DNA of 64,000 nt from Gammaproteobacteria bacterium (GCA_030829955.1 JAURNY010000019.1:88026-152025); one strand, 5' to 3'. Shown: positions 9,344 through 18,601, counted from the first letter of the stretch. Notes: a model not told the origin generated them from the letters alone. Numbers and translations are program-made.

Positions 9344-10264
9344 TTAAACAAAACTTAACCAGTTTTGATATTGCTTAAGTTTACCGCTTACACAATCAAA
9401 ATACATGGTTTGTAATTTCTCTGTAATTGATCCTCGCTTGCCATCGCCTATTTTTCTGCCATCGACCTCACGGATTGGCGTTACTTCTGCGGCAGTGCCT
9501 GTGAAAAATACTTCATCAGCAACATACACTTCATCGCGGGTGATACGTTTTTCCCTGACCTCGATATTATTTTGTTCAGCAAAGATCATGATCGTGTCGC
9601 GCGTAATCCCTTCTAGAGCAGATGTCAGATCAGGCGTATACATTTTGCCATTTCGAATAAGGAATATATTTTCACCACTACCTTCAGCAACATAGCCTTC
9701 ATTATCTAGCAATAGGGCTTCATCAAAACCCGTGCTTAGTGCTTCCTGTAAGGCAAGCATCGAGTTCATGTAATTACCATTCGCTTTAGCTTTGCACATA
9801 GTGATGTTTACATGATGTCTGGTGTAGGAAGATGTTCTGATTTTGATTCCTTTCTCAAGACCATCACTTCCCAGATAAGAGCCCCATGGCCAGGCAGCGA
9901 TCATCACATGAGTCTGTAAATTGTCCGCGCGTAACCCCATTCCTTCCGAACCATAAAAACACATTGGTCTAATATAAGCGCTTTCCAGTTTGTTTTTGCC
10001 AACTGTTTCTAGGCAGGCTCTATTGATAGTGTCTTTATCAAAAGGCATTGGCATATTCAGAATATGTGCTGATCGAAATAATCTATCAGTGTGTTCCTGC
10101 AGTCGAAATATGGCAGTGCGTTTATCGGTTTTATAAGCACGCACACCTTCAAATACGCCCATGCCGTAGTGGAGGGTATGGGTGAGGACATGCGTTTTAG
10201 CTTCACGCCATTCAACAAATTGTCCGTCCAGCCAAATCTGGCCATCACGATCGTGCATATTCAT
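9344..10264 (-). CDS. ilvE: Branched-chain amino acid aminotransferase IlvE
   Basis: IlvE is a PLP enzyme (fold type IV) catalysing the last step of valine, leucine and isoleucine synthesis with glutamate as amino donor. The 306 residues include DGQIWLDGQFVEW, HYGMGVFEGVRAY, the catalytic Lys in CKAKANGNYMNSM (near residue 160), DEALLLDNEGYVAEGSGENIF and EVFFTGTAAEVTPI, a full family set. It is first in the minus-strand run leading into the envelope-glycan genes, with a 164-base non-coding stretch upstream that probably carries the promoter. Confidence 0.96.
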   Translation of the reverse strand: MNMHDRDGQIWLDGQFVEWREAKTHVLTHTLHYGMGVFEGVRAYKTDKRTAIFRLQEHTDRLFRSAHILNMPMPFDKDTINRACLETVGKNKLESAYIRPMCFYGSEGMGLRADNLQTHVMIAAWPWGSYLGSDGLEKGIKIRTSSYTRHHVNITMCKAKANGNYMNSMLALQEALSTGFDEALLLDNEGYVAEGSGENIFLIRNGKMYTPDLTSALEGITRDTIMIFAEQNNIEVREKRITRDEVYVADEVFFTGTAAEVTPIREVDGRKIGDGKRGSITEKLQTMYFDCVSGKLKQYQNWLSFV

Positions 10265-10428
10265 TGTTAATTTTCCGCCAAGTTGGATTATAGAATTTAA
10301 AATTATAAGGTGGCAGGAGTATATCTCAGGCCTTCAAATGTATGATACCGTTTCAAAACAAATGCTGCCACAAGCTGTAAGCACAACAAGTTTACTCTTT
10401 TTCGACTAGCAGCAAATGTTGAAACAGA
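10265..10428 (-). promoter_or_regulatory. ilvE upstream region, candidate -10 elements and an inverted repeat
   Basis: This non-coding gap lies between tatC and ilvE. On the minus strand two perfect TATAAT hexamers occur at 10307-10302 and 10292-10287, without an obvious matching -35. A 7-base inverted repeat, GTGGCAG at 10310-10316 and CTGCCAC at 10365-10371, brackets about 48 bases upstream of the first hexamer. It could be an operator or an RNA stem. No leader peptide rich in Ile, Val or Leu codons is evident, so classical attenuation is not supported. Confidence 0.3.
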
Positions 10429-11172
10429 TTAGTCAGCATCTCCTTTTTTATTTTTTTTACCTCCTAACAATAGCCCTAGTTCGAATAATAACCAAATTGG
10501 CACGGCTAACATAATTTGTGATAACACATCTGGGGGCGTCAACAACATGCCGGCGACGAATGCGCCCAGAATAATATACGGTCGATTAGCAGCAAGCGTA
10601 TCAACGCTGATAAAGCCACTGCGTATTAACACCACGGTTGCTACTGGGATTTCAAATGAAATTCCGAATGCAAAGAAAAGCTTTAATATAAAATTAAGAT
10701 AATGATTAATATCAGTCATCACTTTAACGCCTTCAGGCGCTGTACTCGCGAGAAAGGCGAATAGCAAAGGGAAAACAGCAAAGTAGGCAAAGGCAATACC
10801 GGTATAGAATAATAAAACACTGCTTAGTAATAGCGGTATAGCTATTTTCTTCTCTTTATCATATAGCGCCGGCATAACGAATGACCATAGTTGAAAAAAA
10901 ACATATGGGGTGGCGACAAAGATGGCGACAAATAACGTTAATTTGAACGGCGTCAGGAAAGGAGAAGCGACTTCTGTGGCGATCATGCTGCTACCATTTG
11001 GTAGTTTTTCTAATAGTGGATCAGCGACAAATTGATAAATGATGTTAGCGAAAGGAAGGAGGATAAGAAAAATAACAGAGATAACAACAACTGATTTAAG
11101 CAAGCAACCGCGTAATTCGGTTAAATGTTCAAGCAGTGGTTTTTCCATATCATTGTGGTTTTCGTCCGTCAT
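10429..11172 (-). CDS. tatC: Twin-arginine translocase subunit TatC
   Basis: TatC is the six-helix receptor of the Tat system, which exports folded proteins bearing a twin-arginine signal. The 247 residues show the cytoplasmic N-terminal motif PLLEHLTELRGCLLKS, six hydrophobic segments and the conserved FALEIG-like turn (here FAFGISFEIP). The start overlaps the tatB stop as ATGA, indicating coupled translation. It is the last gene of the hisAFIE-tatABC run. A Lys-rich tail (GGKKNKKGDAD) faces the cytoplasm. Confidence 0.96.
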   Translation of the reverse strand: MTDENHNDMEKPLLEHLTELRGCLLKSVVVISVIFLILLPFANIIYQFVADPLLEKLPNGSSMIATEVASPFLTPFKLTLFVAIFVATPYVFFQLWSFVMPALYDKEKKIAIPLLLSSVLLFYTGIAFAYFAVFPLLFAFLASTAPEGVKVMTDINHYLNFILKLFFAFGISFEIPVATVVLIRSGFISVDTLAANRPYIILGAFVAGMLLTPPDVLSQIMLAVPIWLLFELGLLLGGKKNKKGDAD

Positions 11173-11447
11173 GACCCTGTTTTATGTGTTGTATCTTTAT
11201 CATTTAGCAATCGGTCAGGAGCCTCTTTCATTAACCGTTCAACATGATCAATACTGTCTTGCAGTGATGATGCAGAATCAACATCCAATTCTTTTTCTAA
11301 TTCTAGTCTGGCGTCATGTATTAAACGTCTAATTTTGGCAACAAATTGTCCGACATCATGGGCTATCTTTGGAAGTTTTTCAGGACCAACGATCAGTAAA
11401 GCGATTAGCGCCAGCGTGACCAGTTCCCAAAAACCAACATCAAACAC
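11169..11447 (-). CDS. tatB: Sec-independent translocase subunit TatB
   Basis: TatB is the single-span partner of TatC in signal-peptide recognition. The 92 residues begin MFDVGFWELVTLALIALLIVGPEKLP, with the membrane helix, the Gly-Pro hinge and the amphipathic helix typical of TatB (the conserved Glu is at position 8). An acidic cytoplasmic tail follows. It lies 21 bases downstream of tatA and overlaps tatC by 4 bases. The FDVGF start distinguishes it from TatA. Confidence 0.94.
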   Translation of the reverse strand: MFDVGFWELVTLALIALLIVGPEKLPKIAHDVGQFVAKIRRLIHDARLELEKELDVDSASSLQDSIDHVERLMKEAPDRLLNDKDTTHKTGS

Positions 11448-11468
11448 GATAATTAAAAGGCAAGAGGC

Positions 11469-11690
11469 TTATTTCTTGTCAGACTCTATCTCGCCCTCAA
11501 TGACGTGGGCGGATTCTGATGACTGTGTATTATTTTCAATTGAATCTTTGTCATCAGCGTCTTTTACGGCAGAGCGAAAGCCTTTGACAGCACTACCCAG
11601 ATCGCTACCCATGGTTCTTAATTTTTTTGTGCCGAACAACAAGGCGACGATAACCAATAATATTAGTAGTTCTGTTACACCAAAACCCAT
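11469..11690 (-). CDS. tatA: Twin-arginine translocase pore-forming subunit TatA
   Basis: TatA polymerises to let folded substrates cross the inner membrane. The 73 residues are [20 protein letters not shown] (membrane helix), then the [18 protein letters not shown] amphipathic helix with the conserved Phe-Gly hinge, then a charged tail. A GGAGA sits 5-6 bases before the ATG. It is followed by tatB and tatC, and preceded by hisE with a gap of 63 bases. Confidence 0.94.
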   Translation of the reverse strand: MGFGVTELLILLVIVALLFGTKKLRTMGSDLGSAVKGFRSAVKDADDKDSIENNTQSSESAHVIEGEIESDKK

Positions 11691-11753
11691 GCTTTTTCTC
11701 CAGAATTTGTTTTAGTCACGTAATAATGAATAATTTAATGCCTAGACAAAATG

Positions 11754-12074
11754 TTATTTTGTCCTGTTAGTTTTTTCTTCTATACCCGATGTGCCAAAAC
11801 GACGTTCAAGTTCCTGTATAACGTCTTTCAACTCATAACCATGGTGTTTTAATAGCACCATGATATGAAACCATAAATCCGCTATTTCATGAATGATGGC
11901 TTCTTTTTCGCCGCTTTTGGACGCGATTATCACTTCAGTTGCTTCTTCACCAATTTTTTTCAATATGCTATCTAGGCCATCATGAAAAAGTTTAGCCGTA
12001 TAGGATTTATCCGGATCAGCCTGTTTACGTTCTTCCAGCGTCTCAGCTATAGCTAGCAAAATATCGAATTTCAT
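11754..12074 (-). CDS. hisE: Phosphoribosyl-ATP pyrophosphatase HisE
   Basis: HisE performs step 2 of histidine synthesis, splitting phosphoribosyl-ATP to phosphoribosyl-AMP and pyrophosphate. The 106-residue all-helical MazG-like protein has KIGEEATEVIIASK and EIADLWFHIMVLL, whose Glu and Asp residues bind Mg2+. It is separate from HisI here, unlike the fused HisIE of enterobacteria. Its ATG overlaps the hisI stop (ATGA). Confidence 0.95.
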   Translation of the reverse strand: MKFDILLAIAETLEERKQADPDKSYTAKLFHDGLDSILKKIGEEATEVIIASKSGEKEAIIHEIADLWFHIMVLLKHHGYELKDVIQELERRFGTSGIEEKTNRTK

Positions 12075-12472
12075 GATGTTTTTTCTTTATTTCCGTACAT
12101 TGATTCAGGTGATTTGATAACGTCATCCTGCACCTTCCACTCGTCATCCACAAGCTCCTGATAAAAACAATGCGCTCTACCCGTATGGCAGGCAACGCCA
12201 CCAACCTGTTTTACGGTTAATAATAGCGTGTCATTATCACAATCTAGCCTGATAGATTTAACCTCCTGAAAATTACCTGACTGTTCGCCTTTTAACCATA
12301 ATTGTTGTCTTGAGCGAGACCAATATACTACCTTACCGCATTCTATTGTTTTGCTTAAGGACTCTTTATTCATCCAGGCATGCATTAACACCGTTTTATT
12401 TTCCGCATCCTGAATGATGACGGGAATTAATCCCTGATCATTCCAGCTGATCTTGTTTAGCCAATTACTCAT
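12071..12472 (-). CDS. hisI: Phosphoribosyl-AMP cyclohydrolase HisI
   Basis: HisI opens the purine ring of phosphoribosyl-AMP in step 3 of histidine synthesis. The 133 residues contain VLMHAWMNKESLSKT, YWSRSRQQLWLKGEQSGN, the metal-binding DCDNDTLLL and the zinc-binding Cys-His set in GGVACHTGRAHCFY. The start is 2 bases after the hisF stop, and the stop overlaps hisE. It is a stand-alone enzyme of typical length. Confidence 0.96.
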   Translation of the reverse strand: MSNWLNKISWNDQGLIPVIIQDAENKTVLMHAWMNKESLSKTIECGKVVYWSRSRQQLWLKGEQSGNFQEVKSIRLDCDNDTLLLTVKQVGGVACHTGRAHCFYQELVDDEWKVQDDVIKSPESMYGNKEKTS

Positions 12473-12474
12473 AT

Positions 12475-13242
12475 TTAAAGCCGGACCTCAATATTGCGAT
12501 CTACCATGTGTTGTTTTGCTTCGGCAACAGTATGCTCGCCAAAATGAAAAATGCTCGCGGCCAACACGGCATCGGCCCTGCCTTTCAGGACTCCCTCGGC
12601 AAGGTGGGAAAGATTGCCTACGCCACCTGAGGCAATAACCGGAATATCAACAGCTTCGCTGATTGCAGAAGTTAAAGCTAGATCAAAGCCATCCCGGGTG
12701 CCGTCTCTATCCATGCTAGTCAGTAATATTTCTCCTGCACCATAAGCCGCCATTTTTTTAGCCCACTCGATTGCGTCTAGTCCAGTGGGGTTTCGACCCC
12801 CATGTGTAAAGACTTCCCATTTAAGTGGATCATCACTAACTTGTTTGGCATCGATGGCGACTACAATGCACTGTGAACCAAACTGGTTTGATGCCTGTTG
12901 AACAAATTCTGGGTTATTCACTGCTGCAGTATTAATACTTAATTTATCTGCACCGGCATTTAACATACGCTGAATATCTTCTGTTGTACGAATGCCGCCG
13001 CCAACCGTAAGGGGAATAAAGACCTGACTGGCAACAGCTTCAACTACGTGCAGCATGGTGTCTCGGTCATCACTACTTGCGGTAATATCAAGAAAGGTTA
13101 TTTCGTCGGCGCCTTGTTCATCATAACGTCGAGCAACTTCAATAGGGTCACCCGCATCTTTAATGTCGATAAAGCGCACGCCTTTAACAACCCTGCCATT
13201 ATCAACATCAAGACAGGGGATAACGCGTTTAGCTAGGCCCAT
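12475..13242 (-). CDS. hisF: Imidazole glycerol phosphate synthase cyclase subunit HisF
   Basis: HisF is the TIM-barrel cyclase that, with glutaminase HisH, makes imidazole glycerol phosphate and AICAR. The 255 residues start [20 protein letters not shown], with the catalytic Asp in CLDVD and the second Asp in [11 protein letters not shown]. The phosphate-binding GGGIRT and ASGGVG motifs are present. The partner hisH is not adjacent but about 43 kb away at 56614-57255. It lies 2 bases after hisA. Confidence 0.97.
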   Translation of the reverse strand: MGLAKRVIPCLDVDNGRVVKGVRFIDIKDAGDPIEVARRYDEQGADEITFLDITASSDDRDTMLHVVEAVASQVFIPLTVGGGIRTTEDIQRMLNAGADKLSINTAAVNNPEFVQQASNQFGSQCIVVAIDAKQVSDDPLKWEVFTHGGRNPTGLDAIEWAKKMAAYGAGEILLTSMDRDGTRDGFDLALTSAISEAVDIPVIASGGVGNLSHLAEGVLKGRADAVLAASIFHFGEHTVAEAKQHMVDRNIEVRL

Positions 13243-13244
13243 AA

Positions 13245-13991
13245 TTATTGTGAGTACATGCAGGCTTCGTCGGCATACTTTTGTGCCTCGGCAAAATTCA
13301 ATGAGCCCTCATAAATAGCGCGGCCGGTAATTGCGCCATAGATACCTTCTTCACGCGCTTCACACAATGCCTTAATATCATCCATATTTGTCACGCCGCC
13401 TGATGCGATCACCGGAATGGTGATTTTTTTACAAATATTCATAGTGGCTTCGACATTAACACTTTTCAGCGTTCCGTCACGCCCGATATCGGTGAAGACA
13501 ATTGCGGCAACACCTTCTTCTTCAAAACGTTCGGCCATATCGGCAGCGTCATGATGTGAGAGTTTTGACCAGCCGTTGGTAGCCAATTTACCGTCTTTTG
13601 CATCCAGCCCAACGATAATATGTCCGGGAAACTCCAGACATACATCTGAGACAAAGTGTGGTGTTGTTACTGCACGTGTGCCAATAATTACAAAAGAGAC
13701 ACCTACATCAAGATAGGCCTGAATAGTGTCTTCGTCACGTATTCCACCACCAACCTGTAATGGCACGTTCGGATGAGCTTGTGCAATGGCGTGGATTACA
13801 TCGGCATTACTTGGTGTGCCTTTTACTGCACCATCAAGGTCCACAATATGCAGACGTCTCGCGCCCGCTTTGACCCATTTATCGGCCATTGCCAATGGGT
13901 CATCCGAATAGACTGTTTCTTTATTCATGTCACCTTGTAATAGGCGAACACATTTGCCGTTTTTTATATCGATTGCTGGAATGATTAACAT
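13245..13991 (-). CDS. hisA: Phosphoribosylformimino-AICAR-phosphate isomerase HisA
   Basis: HisA is a TIM-barrel isomerase opening the ribose of ProFAR in histidine synthesis step 4. The 248 residues begin [20 protein letters not shown] (catalytic Asp at position 7) and carry [22 protein letters not shown] (second Asp) and IASGGVTNM. It is the first gene of the minus-strand hisAFIE-tatABC run. The 137 AT-rich bases between it and the polA stop may hold its promoter, though no clear consensus stands out. Confidence 0.97.
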   Translation of the reverse strand: MLIIPAIDIKNGKCVRLLQGDMNKETVYSDDPLAMADKWVKAGARRLHIVDLDGAVKGTPSNADVIHAIAQAHPNVPLQVGGGIRDEDTIQAYLDVGVSFVIIGTRAVTTPHFVSDVCLEFPGHIIVGLDAKDGKLATNGWSKLSHHDAADMAERFEEEGVAAIVFTDIGRDGTLKSVNVEATMNICKKITIPVIASGGVTNMDDIKALCEAREEGIYGAITGRAIYEGSLNFAEAQKYADEACMYSQ

Positions 13992-14128
13992 CTGAAGTAC
14001 TGGGTTATATGGTTAATTAAATTGCTAATATATGAGTTTTAAATGAATTAAAATCAGTAAAAATGTTTTGATGATCAAATTATAGGCTGAACTAGTTCGT
14101 AATATAAAGTATTTATAATTTTTTAAAC

Positions 14129-16837
14129 TTAATGTGCCTCATCCCAGTTTTTACCTTTGCCGATATCTACTTCTAGTGGCACATGTAATTTAAATGGTTC
14201 GGTCATTAATAAAGAGATATTCTCACAAAACCCTGTTATCGCGTTATCTGCAACCTCAAATACCAATTCATCATGTACTTGCATGATCATCAATACATCC
14301 ATTTTACTTTTAGCCAACCAATCATGAATCTCAATCATGGCAAGTTTAATAATATCAGCGGCGGTTCCTTGCATCGGAGCATTAATCGCAGTTCGCTCGG
14401 CATACTGTCGGCGTGCAGCATTTCTGGCGTTGATTTCCGGCAAATATAATCGTCGCCCATAAACTGTTTCGACAAAGCCCGTTTCTCTAGCGCTTTCCTT
14501 TATTTTATCCATAAATTTTTTCACAGCTGGATATCGCTCAAAATAAAGATTGACGTATTCCTGCGCTTTGCCACGTTGAATGCCTAATTGTTTGGCTAGA
14601 CCAAAAGCAGACATTCCATAGATTAAACCAAAGTTTATTGCTTTCGCTGCTCGCCGTTGTTCGTGCGTTACTGCGTCAACACTAGTATTAAACACCTCGG
14701 CGGCAGTTGATTTATGGATGTCTTTGCCTGCGGCGAATGCATCGCACAAACCTTTGTCTTCGGATAGATGCGCCATGATGCGTAATTCAATTTGAGAATA
14801 GTCTGCGGCAACCAGCTGGTAACCATCTCTTGCAACAAAGGCCTGCCGTATCTTGCGCCCTTCTTCGGTTCGTATAGGAATGTTTTGTAAATTTGGTTCA
14901 GAGGAAGACAGTCGTCCAGTAGCTGTCACTGCCTGATGATATGACGTATGTAAGCGTCCAGTAGTCTTGTTTACCTTTTCTGGTAGTTTCTCGTTATACG
15001 TGGAGCAGAGTTTACTCAAACTACGATAATCGAGTATCAACGCCGGTAATTTATAATCAGCGGCAAGTTCCTGTAGAACATTTTCCGCTGTTGAAGGCTG
15101 TCCCTTCGGGGTTTTAGCAAGCACCGGTAATTCCATCTTGTCATAGAGTATGTCTTGAATCTGTTTTGGTGAGCCGATATTAAATGATTCACCCGCAAGG
15201 TCGTGGGCTTCCAGCTCGATTTCTTGCATACGAACTTTCATTTGATGTGCATGTTTCAAAAGCATGGTGTCATCAATGCATACACCATTTCGCTCGACAC
15301 TAGCTAGTACAGGCAATAATGGTATTTCGATATCGTCATATATCTTTTTCAGAGAAGGCGTTTGTTTTAACTCTTTACTTAACACTTTATGCAGCTTTAA
15401 AACAATATCAGCGTCTTCTGCAGCATAAGGTGAAGCCGTTTCAATGGACACCTGATCAAAAGTAATTTGTTTTGCGCCTTTACCGGCAACATCCTCATAA
15501 TGAATCGTTTCTACGCCAAGATATTTTCTAGCTAAAGAATCCATGTCATGTCTGCTGGCTGTACTGTTTAGTACATAGGATTCAAGCATGGTATCGTGTT
15601 GGATACCTTTTAGAGCAATACCGTGATTTGCAAAAACCGCAGTATCGTATTTCAGATTTTGACCAATCTTTGCTAGGTCCTCGTCTTCAAGTATCGGTTT
15701 GAGTTTTGTCAGACAATCGTCAATATTCAGCTGTCTGGGGGCGCCTGCATAACTATGTGCCAAAGGTAAATATGCAGCTTCATTCTTATTCACGGCGAAT
15801 GAAATACCAACGATATTCGCCTCCATATAATTCAGACTGGTTGTCTCTGTATCAATTGAAATCAGTTTTGCTTGTTCTAGTTTGGTAAGCCAATGTTCGA
15901 ACTCATCTTCGGTAAGGATGGTCTGGTAATTTGCTTCATTATCGTTTTCCGGGACAACAAAGTTCTCTTCACTATCGGCCTTCTCATTCTCTTCCAGCTC
16001 AGACAGCCAGGTTCTAAACCCCCAATATCGAAAATATTCTCTTAATTCATTTTCTTCCGGCGTCCTGACTACCAAATCGTCGGGCGCGAACTCGAGTTCA
16101 ACATCGTACTTTAATGTGACTAATTCTCTGGTTAGCGGGAAATTCGGCAAAAACTCTCTTAGGTTTTCACCAACCTTACCCTTTATTTCGTCGGCGTGTG
16201 CAATGATCTCATCAAGTGAGCCATATTCCTTGAGCCATTTAACCGCTGTTTTTGGCCCAACCTTCGGTACACCGGGAATATTATCAACCTTGTCACCCAT
16301 TAGACTTAGATAATCAATTATCAGATCAGGAGGAATTCCAAATTTTTTCTCTACGCCCTCAGGATCAAGATAGAGATTATTCATCGTATTAATCAGATGA
16401 ATCTTGTCATTCACCATTTGTGCGAGATCTTTATCTCCGGTAGAGACGATTGTTTTAATTCCTTTTTCTTCAGCTTGTCGTGATAATGTTGCGATGACAT
16501 CATCTGCCTCGACCCCATCAATAATCATTAGCGGTATACCCAGTGCACGTATGATGTCATGTATAGGTTGTATCTGGCAGGCAAGATCATCAGGCATTGG
16601 AGGGCGATTTGCCTTATATTCTTTATACATATCATTTCTAAATGTATTGCCCTTGGCATCAAACACCACCGCAAAATAATCAGGTCCGCCTTCAATCAGG
16701 TGTTTTTTGATCATGTTGATCACGCCATATATGGCTCCCGTAGGCTCACCTTTTGAATTACTTAAGCCCTGTATAGCGTGATAGGCGCGAAACAGATAAT
16801 AAGAGCCGTCGACAAGAACTAGTGTTTGATCACTCAT
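14129..16837 (-). CDS. polA: DNA polymerase I
   Basis: Pol I fills gaps and removes RNA primers in replication and repair. The 902 residues (928 in E. coli) hold the 5' nuclease domain (about 1-290, with VDGSYYLFRAYHA and GDKDLAQMV). The 3'-5' exonuclease follows (about 305-500, with intact ISIDTETTSLNYME, so proofreading is probably active). The polymerase domain includes YSQIELRIMAHLSED, the O-helix RRAAKAINFGLIYGMSAFGL and the catalytic MQVHDELVFEV. No Shine-Dalgarno is obvious before the ATG. A LexA-like dyad lies about 24 bases upstream. Confidence 0.97.
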   Translation of the reverse strand: MSDQTLVLVDGSYYLFRAYHAIQGLSNSKGEPTGAIYGVINMIKKHLIEGGPDYFAVVFDAKGNTFRNDMYKEYKANRPPMPDDLACQIQPIHDIIRALGIPLMIIDGVEADDVIATLSRQAEEKGIKTIVSTGDKDLAQMVNDKIHLINTMNNLYLDPEGVEKKFGIPPDLIIDYLSLMGDKVDNIPGVPKVGPKTAVKWLKEYGSLDEIIAHADEIKGKVGENLREFLPNFPLTRELVTLKYDVELEFAPDDLVVRTPEENELREYFRYWGFRTWLSELEENEKADSEENFVVPENDNEANYQTILTEDEFEHWLTKLEQAKLISIDTETTSLNYMEANIVGISFAVNKNEAAYLPLAHSYAGAPRQLNIDDCLTKLKPILEDEDLAKIGQNLKYDTAVFANHGIALKGIQHDTMLESYVLNSTASRHDMDSLARKYLGVETIHYEDVAGKGAKQITFDQVSIETASPYAAEDADIVLKLHKVLSKELKQTPSLKKIYDDIEIPLLPVLASVERNGVCIDDTMLLKHAHQMKVRMQEIELEAHDLAGESFNIGSPKQIQDILYDKMELPVLAKTPKGQPSTAENVLQELAADYKLPALILDYRSLSKLCSTYNEKLPEKVNKTTGRLHTSYHQAVTATGRLSSSEPNLQNIPIRTEEGRKIRQAFVARDGYQLVAADYSQIELRIMAHLSEDKGLCDAFAAGKDIHKSTAAEVFNTSVDAVTHEQRRAAKAINFGLIYGMSAFGLAKQLGIQRGKAQEYVNLYFERYPAVKKFMDKIKESARETGFVETVYGRRLYLPEINARNAARRQYAERTAINAPMQGTAADIIKLAMIEIHDWLAKSKMDVLMIMQVHDELVFEVADNAITGFCENISLLMTEPFKLHVPLEVDIGKGKNWDEAH

Positions 16838-16860
16838 AATTAAAGCAGGTTAATAAAAGT

Positions 16861-16880
16861 AGCTGTCAATTATGACAGCT
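16861..16880. promoter_or_regulatory. LexA-box-like inverted repeat between polA and the DUF2782 gene
   Basis: AGCTGTCA (16861-16868) and TGACAGCT (16873-16880) form an 8-base perfect inverted repeat with a 4-base centre. The core reads CTGT-N8-ACAG, the spacing of the gammaproteobacterial LexA operator, although the inner bases differ from the ideal AT alternation. On the minus strand a perfect TTGACA hexamer lies inside it. It is 24 bases before polA and about 120 before the divergent gene. It may also be a plain hairpin. Confidence 0.4.
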
Positions 16881-16954
16881 TGGCGTCAAAAAAACCCCAG
16901 GATGATTATTTCAAAAAAAAGTCTGCTACATCGCAGCAATGGGCTTCATCTGGG

Positions 16955-16983
16955 TTGATGTAGATGATAAAGTTATCTTATCA
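16955..16983 (+). promoter_or_regulatory. Candidate promoter of the DUF2782 gene
   Basis: TTGATG (16955-16960) and TTATCA (16978-16983) are separated by 17 bases, and the predicted transcript start is about 10 bases before the ATG at 17003. The -35 overlaps an inverted repeat CTACATC (16926-16932) and GATGTAG (16957-16963). Matches to consensus are moderate. Confidence 0.3.
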
Positions 16984-17002
16984 AACCTGCAGGAACAGGA
17001 TT

Positions 17003-17344
17003 ATGAAAATTACAATTATCACTATTATCGGTCTGTTTTTCTCTATTTTATGTTTTGCTGGAAACGCCGATCCGGATAGGTTGCAGCCTTTGCCTGAGCC
17101 ACCAGACTTACCTAATCCTGTCATCAGTGGTGAAAACATTGAACCGCAAGTGACCATTATACGTAAAGATGACGCAGTGATAGAAGAATTTCGAGTAAAT
17201 GGATATCTCTATATGGTAAAGGTGACACCAACCGTTGGCCCAGCGTATTACTTGATTGACAAGGATGGTAGCGGACAACTCGATACACGTCGTAGCAGTC
17301 TTGAAGACACCAATATTCCACAATGGGTGTTATTCCGCTGGTAG
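17003..17344 (+). CDS. DUF2782 family small exported protein
   Basis: The 113-residue protein has a signal peptide (MKITIITIIGLFFSILCFAG) and a short Pro-rich linker. The conserved part has VTIIRKDDAVIEEFRVNG, YLYMVKVTPTVGPAYYLID and an IPQWVLFRW-type end. This matches DUF2782, a family of unknown function commonly encoded beside polA in gammaproteobacteria. The ATG at 17003 is chosen because AGGAACAGGA precedes it and the signal peptide then begins at once; an ATG at 16964 would add 13 polar residues. It is divergent from polA. Confidence 0.82.
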   Translation: MKITIITIIGLFFSILCFAGNADPDRLQPLPEPPDLPNPVISGENIEPQVTIIRKDDAVIEEFRVNGYLYMVKVTPTVGPAYYLIDKDGSGQLDTRRSSLEDTNIPQWVLFRW

Positions 17345-17371
17345 TGATCAAGACTTTTTTCTGACGAAACA

Positions 17372-17776
17372 ATGTCAGATAACGTTTTTACTTATGGCAC
17401 ATTACAGCTTGCCAGCGTTATGCAAGCTGTTACCGGAAAGTCCTTTTCTTCCAGACCTGCAATCTTGTCAGAATATCAACGTTATCTAATTAAAAACCGA
17501 ATCTATCCTGCTATTGTTCCAGACAAACAGGCATCAACAAAAGGCACTTTATATTTTAATGTAGATACGGAATCTCTTGTCGCACTCGATGAGTTTGAAG
17601 ACGTGCTTTACGATCGCAAGCTTGTCTCGGTGCAATGTGATGGTGATGTTATTAAGGCCTTTGCCTATGTTCTAAATCTTAAATATGTAACAAAACTTGA
17701 TGACTATGATTGGTCATTAGAGGAATTCAGCAGGCAGCACCTTGATTATTATCTGAAAAGAATTGAAGAGTTATAA
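17372..17776 (+). CDS. Gamma-glutamylcyclotransferase (AIG2-like) family protein
   Basis: The 134 residues have the family's VFTYGTLQLASVM substrate-loop motif at the N-terminus and a catalytic Glu in the stretch ALDEFEDVLYDRK near residue 75. AIG2-like proteins release 5-oxoproline from gamma-glutamyl amines or peptides, but the substrate of most bacterial members is unknown. The gene begins 27 bases after the DUF2782 gene on the same strand and converges on rlmH with a 3-base gap. Confidence 0.85.
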   Translation: MSDNVFTYGTLQLASVMQAVTGKSFSSRPAILSEYQRYLIKNRIYPAIVPDKQASTKGTLYFNVDTESLVALDEFEDVLYDRKLVSVQCDGDVIKAFAYVLNLKYVTKLDDYDWSLEEFSRQHLDYYLKRIEEL

Positions 17777-17779
17777 CTA

Positions 17780-18250
17780 TTATTCACGGTGATAAGGATG
17801 ATTTTTGATAATCGTCCATGCTCGATAAAGCTGTTCGATTAATACAACTCTTGCCAGGGGGTGTGGCAAGGTCAGTTTTGATAGTGACCAGATTTCATTT
17901 GCCTTTTGTTTTATGTTTTTGCTCACACCATCAGGGCCACCAATGATCAATGTGATGTGAGATCTCGATTCACTCCATTCATTTAGATTCTTGGCAAATG
18001 CTTCACTACTAAAAGCTTTTCCATGTTCATCAAAGAGGATGATATAGCTGTCAGCATTAATTTTTTTAAGAATGTAGTTTTCTTCTTCCAGTTTGTAGTT
18101 ATCTGTACTATTTTTTTTATTACGATTTGCCGAATTTATCTCGAGCAGATTGAGTTTGATATTTGCGGGTAAACGCTTTCTATATTCCTGACAAGTTGAA
18201 TTAACCCAGTCAGGCATACGTTTCCCGACCGCGATCAAATCAATTTGCAT
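17780..18250 (-). CDS. rlmH: 23S rRNA pseudouridine-1915 N3-methyltransferase RlmH
   Basis: RlmH is a SPOUT methyltransferase modifying position 1915 of helix 69 in assembled ribosomes. The 156 residues include LIAVGKRMPDWV, ILFDEHGKAFSSEAFA, TLIIGGPDGVS and the C-terminal LPHPLARVVLIEQLYRAW knot. The length is typical (155 in E. coli). It follows rsfS by 3 bases, the standard nadD-rsfS-rlmH order. Confidence 0.96.
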   Translation of the reverse strand: MQIDLIAVGKRMPDWVNSTCQEYRKRLPANIKLNLLEINSANRNKKNSTDNYKLEEENYILKKINADSYIILFDEHGKAFSSEAFAKNLNEWSESRSHITLIIGGPDGVSKNIKQKANEIWSLSKLTLPHPLARVVLIEQLYRAWTIIKNHPYHRE

Positions 18251-18253
18251 AAG

Positions 18254-18601
18254 CTATTTTCGCTCCAGCTTTTTTTCCGTATCGTGCCAGAGTTTTTCCA
18301 GTTGATAATAATCGCGTGTTTCAGGATGCATGATATGCACAATCACATCGCCCAGATCAACCAATACCCATTCACCTTCTTTACGGCCTTCTTCTCCAAG
18401 CGGCATAAATCCTTTTGCCTTGGCTTGTTGGGTGACCTTGTCCGCAATCGCACTTACCTGTCTGTTAGAGCGGCCGCTAGCAATTACCATATAATCAGCG
18501 ATGCTGGTTAGATTAGTAACATCGTATTCATTTATGTCCAATGCCTTTGCATCATTTAATGCATCAATTACGATCTTTAATAAATTATTTTCCTGAGTCA
18601 T
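18254..18601 (-). CDS. rsfS: Ribosomal silencing factor RsfS
   Basis: RsfS binds ribosomal protein L14 and blocks subunit joining during starvation. The 115 residues contain the family core ASGRSNRQVSAIADKV, EGEWVLVDLGDVIVHIMHPETRDYYQLEKLW. Its ATG overlaps the nadD stop (ATGA at 18598-18601), and rlmH follows, so the three genes form one unit. Confidence 0.96.
   Translation of the reverse strand: MTQENNLLKIVIDALNDAKALDINEYDVTNLTSIADYMVIASGRSNRQVSAIADKVTQQAKAKGFMPLGEEGRKEGEWVLVDLGDVIVHIMHPETRDYYQLEKLWHDTEKKLERK

Noticed and set aside
10182..10409. Plus-strand frame of 75 codons across the ilvE start region
   Set aside because: It mostly overlaps ilvE on the other strand and shows no domain or ribosome site.
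16926..16963. Inverted repeat CTACATC/GATGTAG before the DUF2782 gene as a terminator
   Set aside because: No T-run follows on either strand and the loop is long; noted only as overlapping a promoter candidate.
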